The notes: generated from the sequence alone by a model not told the origin. A stretch of DNA of 64,000 nucleotides from Companilactobacillus futsaii JCM 17355 (GCF_001435505.1 NZ_AZDO01000130.1:16247-80246); one strand, 5' to 3'; numbered from the stretch's first letter, positions 30,317 through 39,614 are shown. Numbers and translations: made by a program.

Positions 30317-32511
30317 GCAATCGCCTCTTTCCAATTACTTTTAGCCGCTTGTCCATTAATTTGAACTGTTGCATCAGCGGTAGTAATTTTGAAAATATTT
30401 TGAGAACTTACAAATCCTAATAATTCAAAATCCCTTTGGACAAGATTTTCAAAAGCCATTTGATCTTTTGGTGCTACTGTTACTAAGAATCGTGATTGAG
30501 TTTCTGAGAACATTTGTTTTGAAGTTAACTTAGTTTCAATTTCAAAACCAAGATCATTTCCAAAAGCTGATTCTGATAAGGCAACTGCCAAACCACCTTC
30601 TGAAAGGTCGTGACAACTCTTTAGCAAGCCTTGATTGATAGCTTGTCTGATTAAATCCTGATGCAATTTTTCTTGATTTAAATCTAACGGTCTTAAATCA
30701 CCCTTTAATTTTTTCATTTGTGCCATTTGAATTTCTGACCCATTGAAATCATCAGCTGTTTGACCTAATACATAAATTAAATCTTGACCGTGCTTGAAAT
30801 CACTCGTAGTGACTTTCTTGAAATCATCGATCAAACCGACCATTCCTACCATTGGGCTAGGATAAATAGCAACTTCGTTATATTCGTTATAAAGCGATAC
30901 ATTTCCAGAAATGACAGGTGTATCAATAATTTCACAAGCGCTGGCAATTCCTTCAACGCTCTTATCCAATTCATAAAAGGCTTCTGGATCTTCTGGATTA
31001 CCGTAATTTAAACAGTCAGTGATACCGATTGGTAAGCCACCACTGGCGACGATATTTCTAGCTGCTTCCATAACAGCAATTTGTCCACCAACAAATGGAT
31101 TTAAATAGACATATTTTGAATTGCTATCGTTAGTTACCGCGATGGCTTTTTTTGTACCGCGAATTCTAACCACGCCACTATCACTACCTGGACGTACCAA
31201 GGTATTGGCTTTAACTTGAGAGTCATAAGTTTGATAAAAATATTTTTTACTAGCGATATTCGGACGTTTCAACATATCTAACCAAGTTTCTTTCAATGAA
31301 GAAATCGTTGGTTCAAAGTGGAAATCTTTATCATCGATCATTCTTTGAGGTTGTTTTTCAATTCGATCATACTCAGGAACATCTTCAGTCAGACTGTCAA
31401 CGGGAATATCAGTAACCAACTCATCGTGATGATAAATACGATATTGTTTATCGTTAGTAACTTCACCAATAACAACTGCATCTAATTCAAAATGTCTAAA
31501 GAAATTCAATACATCGTCGATGAATTCTGGTTTCACACATAAAACCATCCGTTCTTGCGATTCTGACAACATCATTTCATAAGCAGTCATACCAGTTTCT
31601 CGTTGTGGCACGCGATCTAGATTCAATTTCAAGCCAGATCCTGCCTTAGAAGCCATTTCAGCAGTTGAAGAAACTAATCCAGCTGCACCCATATCTTGAA
31701 TTCCTAAGATCCAATTAGAATGTTGTTCAATAATTTCAACACAAGCGTCCATTAAGAGTTTTTCAATAAAAGGATTACCTACTTGAACAGCTGAACGTTG
31801 CTTATTCTTAGTATCAGTAAATTCATCTGAAGCAAAAGTTGCCCCATGAATTCCATCACGACCAGTCTTAGCACCGACATAAACGATCAAGTTTTTATCG
31901 CCACTAGCCGTACCGTGCTTGAAGTCAGTACTATTCAACAAACCAATACACATCGCATTAACTAATGGATTGTGTTCGTAACAATCTTCAAACGAGATTT
32001 CTCCACCGATAGTTGGCAAACCAATACAGTTTCCATAACCACCAATACCAGCGACTACTTCATTAACTAAATGTTTAGTCTTGCCATCTTTTAATGGTCC
32101 AAATTTTAAACTATTCATCAAAGCAATTGGTTGAGCACCCATTGAGAAAATATCTCTGATGATTCCTCCAACACCAGTTGCGGCACCTTGATAAGGTTCA
32201 ACTGCGGACGGATGATTGTGACTTTCAGCTTTAAAAACTACAGCTTGATTATCGCCAATATCCAAAATACCAGCATCTTCACCCGGACCCGCCAAAACGC
32301 GATCACTGTGATTAGGCATCTTACGAAGAACTTTTTTGGAATTTTTGTAAGAACAATGTTCACTCCACATTACGGAATAAAGTCCCGCTTCTGTGTAGTT
32401 TGGTAGACGATGTAAAATCTTTTCACTGATCAAGTCATATTCTTCATCAGTCAAACCCCATTGTTGATAAATCTTTTCAGTTTTAATTTGTTCTGCGGTA
32501 GGTTCAGTCAT
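30301..32511 (-). CDS. purL: Phosphoribosylformylglycinamidine synthase subunit PurL
   Basis: This is the small PurL (736 residues) of the three-part FGAM synthase, working with PurQ (glutaminase) and PurS to convert FGAR to FGAM, step 4. It shows MWSEHCSYKNSKKVL, VFKAESHNHPSAVEPY and GAATGVGGIIRDIFSMGA, all family motifs, and CHDLSEGGLAVALSES in the C-terminal half. It overlaps purQ by one base at its start and purF by 16 bases at its end. Confidence 0.98.
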   Translation of the reverse strand: MTEPTAEQIKTEKIYQQWGLTDEEYDLISEKILHRLPNYTEAGLYSVMWSEHCSYKNSKKVLRKMPNHSDRVLAGPGEDAGILDIGDNQAVVFKAESHNHPSAVEPYQGAATGVGGIIRDIFSMGAQPIALMNSLKFGPLKDGKTKHLVNEVVAGIGGYGNCIGLPTIGGEISFEDCYEHNPLVNAMCIGLLNSTDFKHGTASGDKNLIVYVGAKTGRDGIHGATFASDEFTDTKNKQRSAVQVGNPFIEKLLMDACVEIIEQHSNWILGIQDMGAAGLVSSTAEMASKAGSGLKLNLDRVPQRETGMTAYEMMLSESQERMVLCVKPEFIDDVLNFFRHFELDAVVIGEVTNDKQYRIYHHDELVTDIPVDSLTEDVPEYDRIEKQPQRMIDDKDFHFEPTISSLKETWLDMLKRPNIASKKYFYQTYDSQVKANTLVRPGSDSGVVRIRGTKKAIAVTNDSNSKYVYLNPFVGGQIAVMEAARNIVASGGLPIGITDCLNYGNPEDPEAFYELDKSVEGIASACEIIDTPVISGNVSLYNEYNEVAIYPSPMVGMVGLIDDFKKVTTSDFKHGQDLIYVLGQTADDFNGSEIQMAQMKKLKGDLRPLDLNQEKLHQDLIRQAINQGLLKSCHDLSEGGLAVALSESAFGNDLGFEIETKLTSKQMFSETQSRFLVTVAPKDQMAFENLVQRDFELLGFVSSQNIFKITTADATVQINGQAAKSNWKEAIACLMK

Positions 32512-33185
32512 TAGTCATTCACCTTTACTTCTGGATTGATTAACGATTGGAATAATTTCAAACCATCATCAGAACCGAGAATTTCTTCAATTGCTCTTTC
32601 TGGATGAGGCATCATTCCCAATACATTCTTTTCTTTGTTGGCAATTCCAGCAATTTGGTCCACACTGCCATTGATATTTTCTTTATATTTGAAAATGATT
32701 TGACGATTCTCTTTTAATTCCTGCAAAGTTGCTTCATCACAGTAATAACGTCCTTCACCATGGGCAACTGGCACTTTAATCACTTCTTTTGGTTGATAGT
32801 GACTTGTAAAAATGGTCTGATTGTTCTCGACTTCAAGGTCGACAGTTTCACAAATAAAGCGACTCTTTTCATTTTGAATCAAAGCTCCTGGCAATAAACC
32901 TAATTCTGTCAGGATTTGAAAGCCATTACAGATTCCCAAAACAATTTTTCCTTCATTGGCAAAGCGAATAATTTCTTTAACGATCGGCGCGTGTACAGCA
33001 ATTGCTCCACTACGCAAATAGTCACCATATGAAAAACCACCTGGAATCAAAACGCCGTCAAATCCCTTCAATGACGTAGCCCGATAATCAACTAATTCGA
33101 CTGCTTGTTTGATACCGTCACGGATTGCATAAAAGAGGTCCATGTCACAATTTGAACCAGGGAAATTCACTACTGCAAGTTTCAT
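32511..33185 (-). CDS. purQ: Phosphoribosylformylglycinamidine synthase subunit PurQ (glutaminase)
   Basis: PurQ is the class I glutamine amidotransferase that supplies ammonia to PurL. The 224-residue product has [15 protein letters not shown] and the nucleophile elbow [10 protein letters not shown] (catalytic Cys near residue 86), with the His/Glu of MPHPERA near the C-terminus. Its ATG directly follows the purS stop, and its end overlaps purL by one base. Confidence 0.98.
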   Translation of the reverse strand: MKLAVVNFPGSNCDMDLFYAIRDGIKQAVELVDYRATSLKGFDGVLIPGGFSYGDYLRSGAIAVHAPIVKEIIRFANEGKIVLGICNGFQILTELGLLPGALIQNEKSRFICETVDLEVENNQTIFTSHYQPKEVIKVPVAHGEGRYYCDEATLQELKENRQIIFKYKENINGSVDQIAGIANKEKNVLGMMPHPERAIEEILGSDDGLKLFQSLINPEVKVND

Positions 33186-33434
33186 TTATTCAGCCTCCGT
33201 AATTTCATAACGATAAGTTTCAATATTAGGATTTGCTAAAAGGTCATCACAGATTTTATCGACGTCATTTTCCAATTCTTGATAGTCACTGGCAAATTTC
33301 AATTCAAAATACTTCCCCATGTGAACGTCAGAAATTTTGTCATAACCCATCGTATTGATAGCTGACTTGATTGCCTCTCCTTGAGCATCTAGAACGGAAT
33401 CTTTCAAAGTAACGTAAACTTTAACTAATTTCAT
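33186..33434 (-). CDS. purS: Phosphoribosylformylglycinamidine synthase subunit PurS
   Basis: PurS is the small bridging subunit that holds PurQ and PurL together. At 82 residues it matches the family: MKLVKVYVTLKDSVLDAQGEAI at the start and MGKYFELKF in the middle. The frame is open to 33488, but AGGAGAG lies before the ATG at 33434 and homologues begin there. It is ten bases downstream of purC and abuts purQ. Confidence 0.96.
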   Translation of the reverse strand: MKLVKVYVTLKDSVLDAQGEAIKSAINTMGYDKISDVHMGKYFELKFASDYQELENDVDKICDDLLANPNIETYRYEITEAE

Positions 33435-33444
33435 GGTTTCTCTC

Positions 33445-34152
33445 CTATTTATCTTGTAGTCGTTGCAAGACATCATGGTATGTTTCAACTAAATCACCTT
33501 CGTGCTTACGAAAGACATCTTTATCCATTGAGTGGTGACTAGTCTTGTCCCAAAGACGGCAATTATCTGGTGAAAATTCATCCACTAAAATAATTTGACC
33601 ATTGTATTTACCGAATTCGAGTTTGAAATCTACTAAATCAAAGTTTGCTTTAGCAAAGAAAGGAATTAATAACTGATTAATTTTTAGAGCTTGTTCTTTG
33701 ATTTCTTCAATTTCATCTTTATCAGCAATTTTTAAGGCGTGAATTTGTGATTCGTTGATAAATGGATCATCTAAAGCGTCGCTCTTGTAATAAAATTCAA
33801 TAATTGGAGTTGATAATTTTTGACCTTCTTCAATTTGGAATTTTTTTACTAGTGATCCAGAAGTAATATTTCTTAAAACTACTTCTAGTGGGAAAACATT
33901 GGTTTTTTTAACAAGTTGTTCGTGATCTGAAAGATTTTTGACTAAATGAGTTTTAATACCATTTTTAATTAAGTAGTCAAAAACCAACATTGAAATTTGA
34001 CAGTTTAAAACTCCTTTACCTGGCAAAATTTCTTTTTTCTTACCATTAAAAGCTGTTGCTTGGTCTTTATAGACCATCAAAACTTCATCCTCATTTTCAG
34101 CTTGATACACGTTCTTAGCTTTTCCTTCATAAAGTAACTTTTCGTCTGTCAT
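33445..34152 (-). CDS. purC: SAICAR synthetase
   Basis: PurC joins aspartate to CAIR, step 7 (numbering with PurK and PurE separate). The 235-residue product begins MTDEKLLYEGKAKNVYQ and contains the family signatures PLEVVLRNITSGSL and LVDFKLEFG, followed by LVDEFSPDNCRLWD. The ATG at 34152 lies two bases after the purK stop; an upstream in-frame codon inside purK is not needed. purB (adenylosuccinate lyase), the next enzyme, is not in this window. Confidence 0.97.
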   Translation of the reverse strand: MTDEKLLYEGKAKNVYQAENEDEVLMVYKDQATAFNGKKKEILPGKGVLNCQISMLVFDYLIKNGIKTHLVKNLSDHEQLVKKTNVFPLEVVLRNITSGSLVKKFQIEEGQKLSTPIIEFYYKSDALDDPFINESQIHALKIADKDEIEEIKEQALKINQLLIPFFAKANFDLVDFKLEFGKYNGQIILVDEFSPDNCRLWDKTSHHSMDKDVFRKHEGDLVETYHDVLQRLQDK

Positions 34153-34154
34153 TT

Positions 34155-35285
34155 TTACACGTCCCAAATTGAATTATTTTCGATAGCTTGTTTAGTTTTT
34201 TCAAGATCATCGCTTAAAATCGTAATGTGACCCATCTTACGATTTTCTTTGATAGCATCTTTACCATAATCATGGAAATGCCATTCCGGATGTTGAACTA
34301 ATTCCTTTTTAGCAGCTTCAAGATGTTGACCCAAAAGATTGACCATAGCTGCAGGTTTTAGCAATTCAATCTTTGGCATGGCTAAATTACAAACACCGCG
34401 GATATGAGCATCAAATTGAGAAATATTGCAGGCCTCAATTGTTAAATGACCGGAATTATGAGGTCTTGGCGCAATTTCATTAACAAACACTTCATCTTTA
34501 GTAGAAATAAAGAATTCGATACACATCGTTCCTACTAACTCGAGTTTCTCAGCTAAAGTTTCAGCAACTTGATAAATGTGTTGAGCACTCTTCTTACTGA
34601 TTTGAGCTGGACAGGTACTCAAATGCAAGATGTTATGACGATGAACATTTTCGATGATTGGAAAAATTGACTTCTCACCGTTACTATTAGCAGAAACGAC
34701 AACCGAAACTTCTTTTTCTAAATCAATTTTCTTTTCTAGCATACAAGGCCCTTGCATCAATAAATGTTCAATATCAGCAAAGCAAACATCTTCGGGATCT
34801 GTAATCAAAATTTGACCTTTACCGTCATAACCACCGCGGATTGTTTTCAAAATCACTGGTGCGCCTAATTTTTCAACACCACGATGATATTCAAAGATAT
34901 TTTCAATCACAACGTGTGGTACAGTTGCAAATCCGTTGGCATCGATAAAATCTTTCTCAGAAATTCGATTTTGAGTGACCTTTAACGCTTTAATACCTTG
35001 TGGTACTTGAGTGTATTTTTTTACTTCATTGATGGCTGAAGCGTCAACGTTTTCGAATTCATAAGTCAAGACGTCACATCTCTTAGCTAATTCAACTAAT
35101 TGATCAACATCAGAATATTCAGCCACGATTTGATCATCAGAGACTTGAGCAGCCGAACAATTTGGTTGTGGATCTAAAATAATTACTCTATAACCCATTT
35201 CCTTAGCACAAAAGGACATCATTTGACCTAATTGACCGCCACCGATAATACCAATCGTTGAGCCTGGTAAAATTGTCTTATTCAA
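34155..35285 (-). CDS. purK: N5-carboxyaminoimidazole ribonucleotide synthase
   Basis: PurK carboxylates AIR to N5-CAIR using ATP and bicarbonate. The ATP-grasp product (376 residues from the chosen start) shows [30 protein letters not shown] and [18 protein letters not shown]. The start is probably the TTG at 35285: GTGGG is seven bases upstream and the protein then aligns with Bacillus PurK from its first residue. A GTG at 35297 is the alternative but has no clear ribosome-binding site. It overlaps purE by eight bases. Confidence 0.95.
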   Translation of the reverse strand: MNKTILPGSTIGIIGGGQLGQMMSFCAKEMGYRVIILDPQPNCSAAQVSDDQIVAEYSDVDQLVELAKRCDVLTYEFENVDASAINEVKKYTQVPQGIKALKVTQNRISEKDFIDANGFATVPHVVIENIFEYHRGVEKLGAPVILKTIRGGYDGKGQILITDPEDVCFADIEHLLMQGPCMLEKKIDLEKEVSVVVSANSNGEKSIFPIIENVHRHNILHLSTCPAQISKKSAQHIYQVAETLAEKLELVGTMCIEFFISTKDEVFVNEIAPRPHNSGHLTIEACNISQFDAHIRGVCNLAMPKIELLKPAAMVNLLGQHLEAAKKELVQHPEWHFHDYGKDAIKENRKMGHITILSDDLEKTKQAIENNSIWDV

Positions 35286-35760
35286 GATCTTTCCCACTTT
35301 CTAGCGATTTGTCATGCATCGCTTGAACATATTTTGTTAATGATTCTTGATAAGTATTATTTTGTAATGCACAAATCTTTGTTGCTAAAATTGCTGCATT
35401 TTTAGCTCCAGCTTCACCAATTGAAACAGTTGCCACCGGAACTCCAGCTGGCATTTGTACGATTGAAAGCAATGAGTCCATCCCTTTGAGATATCTCGAT
35501 GGAACCGGCACCCCAATCACCGGTAAAATTGTTGATGATGCGATCATGCCAGGTAAATGAGCAGCTCCCCCTGCTCCGGCAATGATCACTTTGAAAGTAT
35601 CCTTAGCACCTCTAGCAAAATCGAGCATTTCTTGAGGCGTGCGGTGCGCTGAAATCACTTTGGCTTCATAGCTGACCCCAAGTTCTTGCAAAACATCAAT
35701 TGTATTTTGCATAACTTTCAAGTCAGAAATAGAGCCCATAACTATCGCTACATCAGACAT
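35278..35760 (-). CDS. purE: N5-carboxyaminoimidazole ribonucleotide mutase
   Basis: PurE moves the carboxyl group of N5-CAIR to form CAIR. The 160-residue product begins [17 protein letters not shown], has the SAHRTPQ substrate loop and the [13 protein letters not shown] motif, and PVIGVPVPS. The ATG at 35760 follows GGTGG; the frame is open upstream to 35823 but that part overlaps the promoter. It is the first gene of purEKCSQLFMNHD. Confidence 0.97.
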   Translation of the reverse strand: MSDVAIVMGSISDLKVMQNTIDVLQELGVSYEAKVISAHRTPQEMLDFARGAKDTFKVIIAGAGGAAHLPGMIASSTILPVIGVPVPSRYLKGMDSLLSIVQMPAGVPVATVSIGEAGAKNAAILATKICALQNNTYQESLTKYVQAMHDKSLESGKDLE

Positions 35761-35794
35761 TAAAAATTTCCACCTTTCTTGCTTTGGTATCCAA

Positions 35795-35823
35795 AGTTTA
35801 TCAGGGTTTTCATTTTCTTTCAA
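35795..35823 (-). promoter_or_regulatory. Promoter of the purine operon
   Basis: TTGAAA (35823-35818), 17 bases, TAAACT (35800-35795) on the minus strand, with TGA directly before the -10 (extended). The transcription start is expected near 35788, about 28 bases before the purE ATG. Confidence 0.75.
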
Positions 35824-35858
35824 TGGAAAAAGCGTATTTTATGCAATATTTTTCTTTT

Positions 35859-35871
35859 ATTATTCGTGTTT
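35859..35871 (-). promoter_or_regulatory. PurBox-like site, proximal
   Basis: The minus strand reads AAACACGAATAAT, matching 10 of 13 positions of the lactococcal PurBox AWWWCCGAACWWT. Its central G is about 76 bases upstream of the predicted start point, the position known for activation by PurR in Lactococcus. Confidence 0.5.
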
Positions 35872-35910
35872 ATCGTTTACATTTTGCTGATAATAATTGG
35901 ATAAATATTT

Positions 35911-35923
35911 TTAGTTCGCATTT
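35911..35923 (-). promoter_or_regulatory. PurBox-like site, distal
   Basis: The minus strand reads AAATGCGAACTAA, matching 11 of 13 positions of AWWWCCGAACWWT including the CGAAC core. It is 52 bases upstream of the proximal site, close to five helical turns, in the same orientation. Confidence 0.5.
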
Positions 35924-35943
35924 TACTTATACTTTAATTTTTA

Positions 35944-35993
35944 GCATAAAAAAATAAGCGATACACATATAAAAATATGCATATCACTTATTT
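35944..35993 (-). terminator. Terminator after yneF
   Basis: AAATAAG and CTTATTT, with GATA/TATC and CATAT/ATATG stacked inside, form a long imperfect AT-rich hairpin followed on the minus strand by seven T. It closes the ynzC-yneF unit before the purine promoter region. Confidence 0.75.
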
Positions 35994-36001
35994 TGGTTTA
36001 A

Positions 36002-36223
36002 CTATTTGTTGTTCTTTTGTGAATTCTTCATAGTATTCATTAATTGATTAAGTTTCTTTTGTGAAGGCTTTTGTCCCATTTGAGCCATCATTTGCTTAAT
36101 CATATCAGCACTGATTGGTGGATTATCTTGGAAATATTTCTTCATATACCATCTAGCAGCGAAGAAACCACCAACTAGGCCTACCAACAAAGCTAAAATA
36201 CCAACGACTATTGTTGTTCCCAT
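36002..36223 (-). CDS. yneF: YneF family (UPF0154) small membrane protein
   Basis: A 73-residue protein with one N-terminal transmembrane helix (about residues 4-25, VVGILALLVGLVGGFFAARWY) and a conserved cytoplasmic tail PPISADMIKQMMAQMGQKPSQKKLNQ. This pattern defines the UPF0154/YneF family, whose function is unknown. It lies downstream of ynzC and near lexA, as in Bacillus, where yneF and ynzC are also in the lexA neighbourhood. A terminator follows at once. Confidence 0.92.
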   Translation of the reverse strand: MGTTIVVGILALLVGLVGGFFAARWYMKKYFQDNPPISADMIKQMMAQMGQKPSQKKLNQLMNTMKNSQKNNK

Positions 36224-36284
36224 TTATGTTTCACCCTTTCCATATACTAATTAATATTACAAAAAAAATTCAATAATTGAAAGC

Positions 36285-36527
36285 CTAATCGTCACGTAAT
36301 CCTTTTTTACGTTGAATTTCTCTAACTTTTTCAGGAGTAACTTCATTTCCTTGCTTATCAAAGACACGTAACATCTCAATTTGTGATCTAAAACTAGCAC
36401 GGAAATTCTTCAAGTATTCTTTTCTAAGTTCAGCTTGTTGATCTTCTTCTTCTTTAGTAATTGTGCCGGCTTTAGCTTTGTGCGCTAATTCATTAATTTT
36501 TTTAAGTAATTCGTCTTGTTCGTTCAT
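36285..36527 (-). CDS. ynzC: DUF896 family protein (YnzC-like)
   Basis: An 80-residue, largely helical, charged protein beginning MNEQDELLKKINELAHKAK and containing LRKEYLKNFRASFRSQIEML, the DUF896 signature. Bacillus members are small proteins reported near SOS genes; the molecular role is not known. The frame is open upstream to 36629 but that would cross the LexA box and the lexA promoter, so the ATG at 36527 is used. It is divergent from lexA and may share its operator. Confidence 0.9.
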   Translation of the reverse strand: MNEQDELLKKINELAHKAKAGTITKEEEDQQAELRKEYLKNFRASFRSQIEMLRVFDKQGNEVTPEKVREIQRKKGLRDD

Positions 36528-36551
36528 TTTTCCAAATCTCCCTAATACAAT

Positions 36552-36565
36552 CGAACACTTGTTTG
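36552..36565 (+). promoter_or_regulatory. LexA operator (SOS box)
   Basis: CGAACACTTGTTTG matches the Gram-positive SOS box CGAAC-N4-GTTYG. It overlaps the -35 region of the lexA promoter, as expected for autorepression, and lies 25 bp from the ynzC start on the other strand. A weaker copy, TGAACTTGTATTCA, follows at 36564-36577. Confidence 0.88.
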
Positions 36566-36591
36566 AACTTGTATTCAAATTTTGATACAAT
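36563..36591 (+). promoter_or_regulatory. lexA promoter
   Basis: TTGAAC (36563-36568), 17 bases, TACAAT (36586-36591). The start point would be near 36598, about 25 bases before the lexA ATG, and the SOS box covers the -35 side. Confidence 0.8.
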
Positions 36592-36622
36592 CTATTTAAG
36601 ATATTAACAATGAGGTGTTCTA

Positions 36623-37246
36623 ATGTCAAAAGCTGAAGGCTCTAAACAGTCACAAATTTTACAATGCATTTACGATTACTTGGATGAACATGGATATCCG
36701 CCTACTGTTAGAGAGATCTGCGAAGCTGTAGATTTATCTTCAACATCAACGGTTCACGGTCATCTATCTCGTCTTGAAAAGAAAGGCTACATTCAACGTG
36801 ACCCTACTAAACCACGTGCCATCGAATTAACGACCATTGGACTCAATTCAATCGGTATCAAATCTAAACAAATCCCGATTTTAGGTACTGTTGCTGCTGG
36901 TCAACCAATTACTGCTGAGAGAAATCCTGATGGTTATTTCCCAATCCCACCTGATTTGAATCGCGAATCTGGTGAGTTATTCATGTTAGAGATTCATGGT
37001 GAAAGTATGATCAATGCTGGAATCTACGATGGCGATCACGTTATCGTTCATGAACAAAACTTTGCTAATAACGGCGAGATCATTATTGCAATGACCGAAG
37101 ACATTGAAGCTACTTGCAAGAGGTTTTATCAAGAAAATGGACATTACCGCCTACAACCAGAAAATGATACGATGGACCCTATTATCCTAGATAATGTTGA
37201 GATTTTAGGAAAAGTCGTTGGACTTTATCGTTCACAAATTTTCTAA
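36623..37246 (+). CDS. lexA: SOS-response repressor LexA
   Basis: LexA represses DNA-repair genes and cleaves itself when RecA filaments form. The 207-residue product has a winged-helix DNA-binding domain (about 1-70, with [24 protein letters not shown]) and a C-terminal S24 peptidase domain. The cleavage-site AG pair is in GTVAAGQP (about residues 91-98), the catalytic Ser is in [10 protein letters not shown] and the Lys lies near [13 protein letters not shown] precedes the ATG. It has its own promoter, SOS box and terminator, so it is a single-gene unit. Confidence 0.98.
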   Translation: MSKAEGSKQSQILQCIYDYLDEHGYPPTVREICEAVDLSSTSTVHGHLSRLEKKGYIQRDPTKPRAIELTTIGLNSIGIKSKQIPILGTVAAGQPITAERNPDGYFPIPPDLNRESGELFMLEIHGESMINAGIYDGDHVIVHEQNFANNGEIIIAMTEDIEATCKRFYQENGHYRLQPENDTMDPIILDNVEILGKVVGLYRSQIF

Positions 37247-37260
37247 AACTACTTATTCAA

Positions 37261-37289
37261 AACCACTCAACCGATGAGTGGTTTTTTTA
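37261..37289 (+). terminator. Terminator after lexA
   Basis: AACCACTC-N7-GAGTGGTT, an eight-pair perfect stem, followed by TTTTTTT. It also lies just beyond the serA stop on the opposite strand. Confidence 0.9.
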
Positions 37290-37300
37290 TTGAGCAACTT

Positions 37301-38470
37301 TTATAGGTGTTTTATTAAACGTACTCGATAGATTTCAGGAACTTCATTTAGAGCATTAATTAAATCTTCTGCATCATCTTGTTCCAAATCATTAACATCT
37401 ACGATTGTATAGGCAACTTTATCTTTAGCTGCATTGGCCATATTTTCAATATTGATTTGGCGATTAGCTAATTGTGTACTGATTTGTCCAACCATATTAG
37501 GAACATTTTGGTGAATTACGGTAATTCGAAAAGCTGTTTCAAAAGCTACTTGCATGTTTGGTAAGTTGACACAGTTATTTGTATTACCATTTTGTAAATA
37601 ATCCATGACTGTATTTGCACCTTGAATAGCTCCATTTGATTCAGCTTCTAAAGTTGAGCCCCCGATATGTGGCGTAATCGTAATTTGAGGATTTTCGGCA
37701 ATAACTGGTTCACCAAAATCAGTACAATAATGATTTATTTTTTGATTACGAATAGCCTTAATAGCGGCTTTATTATTGACGATGCCAATTCTTGAATAAT
37801 TAAATAAGACTACCCCATCCTTCATCTCATTGATTTCTGGCGTTCCAATCAAGCCAATTGTATCTTCATTTTTGGGTACGTGAACCGTGACAAAATCGGC
37901 ACTCTTAACAGCTTTTTTTATTGTATCCACCCGTTTAACTTTATTATTGATTCTCCAAGCGGCATTAGCAGATAAATAAGGATCGTAGCCAATTACTTTC
38001 ATTCCTAATCCTAACGCAGCATTGGCAACTAAAGAACCAACATGACCTAAGCCAATCACTGCAATTTTTTTGCTAGCTAATTCTGTGCCGTTAAATTTGG
38101 TTTTATCTTTTTCAGTTCGTTGAGAGACATCAGCTTCTGTATGCTCATCTGAATATTGATGTGCTGCAAAGAGATTTCTTTTCGTAGCAATCATCAATGC
38201 CACGATCAATTCCTTAACCGCATTAGCATTACTACCAGGAGTATTAAAAACAGCAATTCCTTTTTGAGTAACGCGTTCTAACGGAATATTATTAACACCC
38301 GCACCCGCTCTAACGATTGTCTTTAAACTTTGTGGGAAATCAGCTTCCAACAAATTCACTGATCTAATCAAATAAGCATCTGGATCGTCTGTCTTGTTAA
38401 TTCCAAAATCATTTCTAAAAGTATCTAAGCCGCTTTGGGCAATTGCATTAAAAGTTTTTACATCATACAT
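37301..38470 (-). CDS. serA: D-3-phosphoglycerate dehydrogenase
   Basis: SerA oxidises 3-phosphoglycerate, the first step of serine synthesis. The 389-residue product has the D-2-hydroxyacid dehydrogenase fold: VRAGAGVNNIP, the NAD-binding VIGLGHVGSLVAN at about 138-150, the catalytic Arg in NYSRIGIVNN, and the His of TPHIGGSTLEAE. A C-terminal ACT domain (about 315-389) may sense serine. Its ATG overlaps the serC stop by one base (TAATG). It lies downstream of a serine-codon leader peptide and attenuator. Confidence 0.95.
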   Translation of the reverse strand: MYDVKTFNAIAQSGLDTFRNDFGINKTDDPDAYLIRSVNLLEADFPQSLKTIVRAGAGVNNIPLERVTQKGIAVFNTPGSNANAVKELIVALMIATKRNLFAAHQYSDEHTEADVSQRTEKDKTKFNGTELASKKIAVIGLGHVGSLVANAALGLGMKVIGYDPYLSANAAWRINNKVKRVDTIKKAVKSADFVTVHVPKNEDTIGLIGTPEINEMKDGVVLFNYSRIGIVNNKAAIKAIRNQKINHYCTDFGEPVIAENPQITITPHIGGSTLEAESNGAIQGANTVMDYLQNGNTNNCVNLPNMQVAFETAFRITVIHQNVPNMVGQISTQLANRQINIENMANAAKDKVAYTIVDVNDLEQDDAEDLINALNEVPEIYRVRLIKHL

Positions 38471-39555
38471 TAGTGTTTCCCCCGATAATCTTTTTCAAAT
38501 TTATTTAAGAAATCAACTAGCTTTTCAACGCCACTATAAGGCATGGCATTGTACAAACTAGCCCGCATTCCACCGACTGAACGATGACCTTTAATATTTA
38601 GTAAACCTACTTCACTAGCCTGTTGAATCAGTGCTTGATCTAAATCTTGGTTACCTGTCACAAAAGGTACATTCGTTAAAGAACGGTCTTTTTTGGTAAC
38701 AGGAGCAGTAAATAGTTTGGAACCGTCTAAGAAGTCGTACAATAAATCGGATTTTTTACGATTGCGGCGATCCATTTCTTCAACTCCACCTTGTTCTTTG
38801 ATCCATTTCAAAACCAAACCAGCCACATAAATGGCAAAAACTGGTGGTGTATTGAACATTGAATTCTTTTTAGCAAAGAGTTCGTAATCAATCATGCTAG
38901 GAAGATTTTTAGCTTTGCCGAGCATTTCATCCTTAACCACGACGATAGTTAATCCGGCAATCCCAACATTTTTTTGAGCCCCCACCATCATCAGATCAAA
39001 TTTAGAAAAATCATAATTTTGGGCTAAGAAGTTCGATGACAAATCGGCTACTAAGGGTGTAGTCTTCGTCTTTGGTAACGTATTGTAGGCAGTTCCTTCA
39101 ATCGTATTATTAGTCGTAATGTGTAAGTAATCGTAAGTATTTTGTGGCAAATTTTTTAATACAGGCAATTGAGTGTAATGTAGATTTTTCGTTGAATCTA
39201 AGACATCTACTCCAATGCCCAAACGACTAGCCTCATCCCTAGCTCGATCAGCCCAATGACCGCTATCTAACAAAGCAATCTTTTTATGTTCAGTTGCCAA
39301 ATTCAAAGGAGCTGCACTAAACTGTAAGGTACAACCTCCTTGGAAAAAGAGTACGTGATAATTATCTGGTACTTGCAATAATTCTTTTAAATCTCGTTGT
39401 GCTTGATCGATAACTTTTTCAAACAAATTCGAACGATGAGATATTTCCATCACACTCATTCCCGAATTATCAAAAGATGGCAAATCTTCCTTAACTTTTT
39501 TTATGACTTCAGTTGGCAAAACTGCTGGACCGGCTGAAAAATTATAAACTACCAT
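38470..39555 (-). CDS. serC: Phosphoserine aminotransferase
   Basis: SerC is the PLP enzyme for the second step of serine synthesis, 3-phosphohydroxypyruvate to phosphoserine. The 361-residue product begins MVVYNFSAGPAVLP and has SHRSNLFEKVI, the LFFQGGCTLQF PLP phosphate loop, the PLP lysine in MVGAQKNVGIAG, and SVGGMRASLYNAM near the end, all family hallmarks. AAGGAG is spaced well for the ATG at 39555; a GTG three codons earlier is less likely. A terminator hairpin ends about 27 bases upstream, so the gene depends on antitermination in the leader. Confidence 0.97.
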   Translation of the reverse strand: MVVYNFSAGPAVLPTEVIKKVKEDLPSFDNSGMSVMEISHRSNLFEKVIDQAQRDLKELLQVPDNYHVLFFQGGCTLQFSAAPLNLATEHKKIALLDSGHWADRARDEASRLGIGVDVLDSTKNLHYTQLPVLKNLPQNTYDYLHITTNNTIEGTAYNTLPKTKTTPLVADLSSNFLAQNYDFSKFDLMMVGAQKNVGIAGLTIVVVKDEMLGKAKNLPSMIDYELFAKKNSMFNTPPVFAIYVAGLVLKWIKEQGGVEEMDRRNRKKSDLLYDFLDGSKLFTAPVTKKDRSLTNVPFVTGNQDLDQALIQQASEVGLLNIKGHRSVGGMRASLYNAMPYSGVEKLVDFLNKFEKDYRGKH

Positions 39556-39581
39556 GAATTCCACTCCTTTAAAAAATTAGA

Positions 39582-39614
39582 AAAAAAATCCCCACAGATA
39601 AAATCTCTGTGAGG
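39582..39614 (-). terminator. Attenuator terminator in the serC leader
   Basis: On the minus strand CCTCACAGA (39614-39606) pairs with TCTGTGGGG (39598-39590), nine pairs with one G-T wobble, and is followed by eight T (39589-39582). It lies between the leader peptide and serC, not after a gene, so it is read as a regulatory terminator. Confidence 0.85.

Noticed and set aside
35824..35943. Guanine/adenine or PRPP riboswitch upstream of purE
   Set aside because: The distance between the predicted start point and purE is only about 28 bases, and no purine-riboswitch core was seen.
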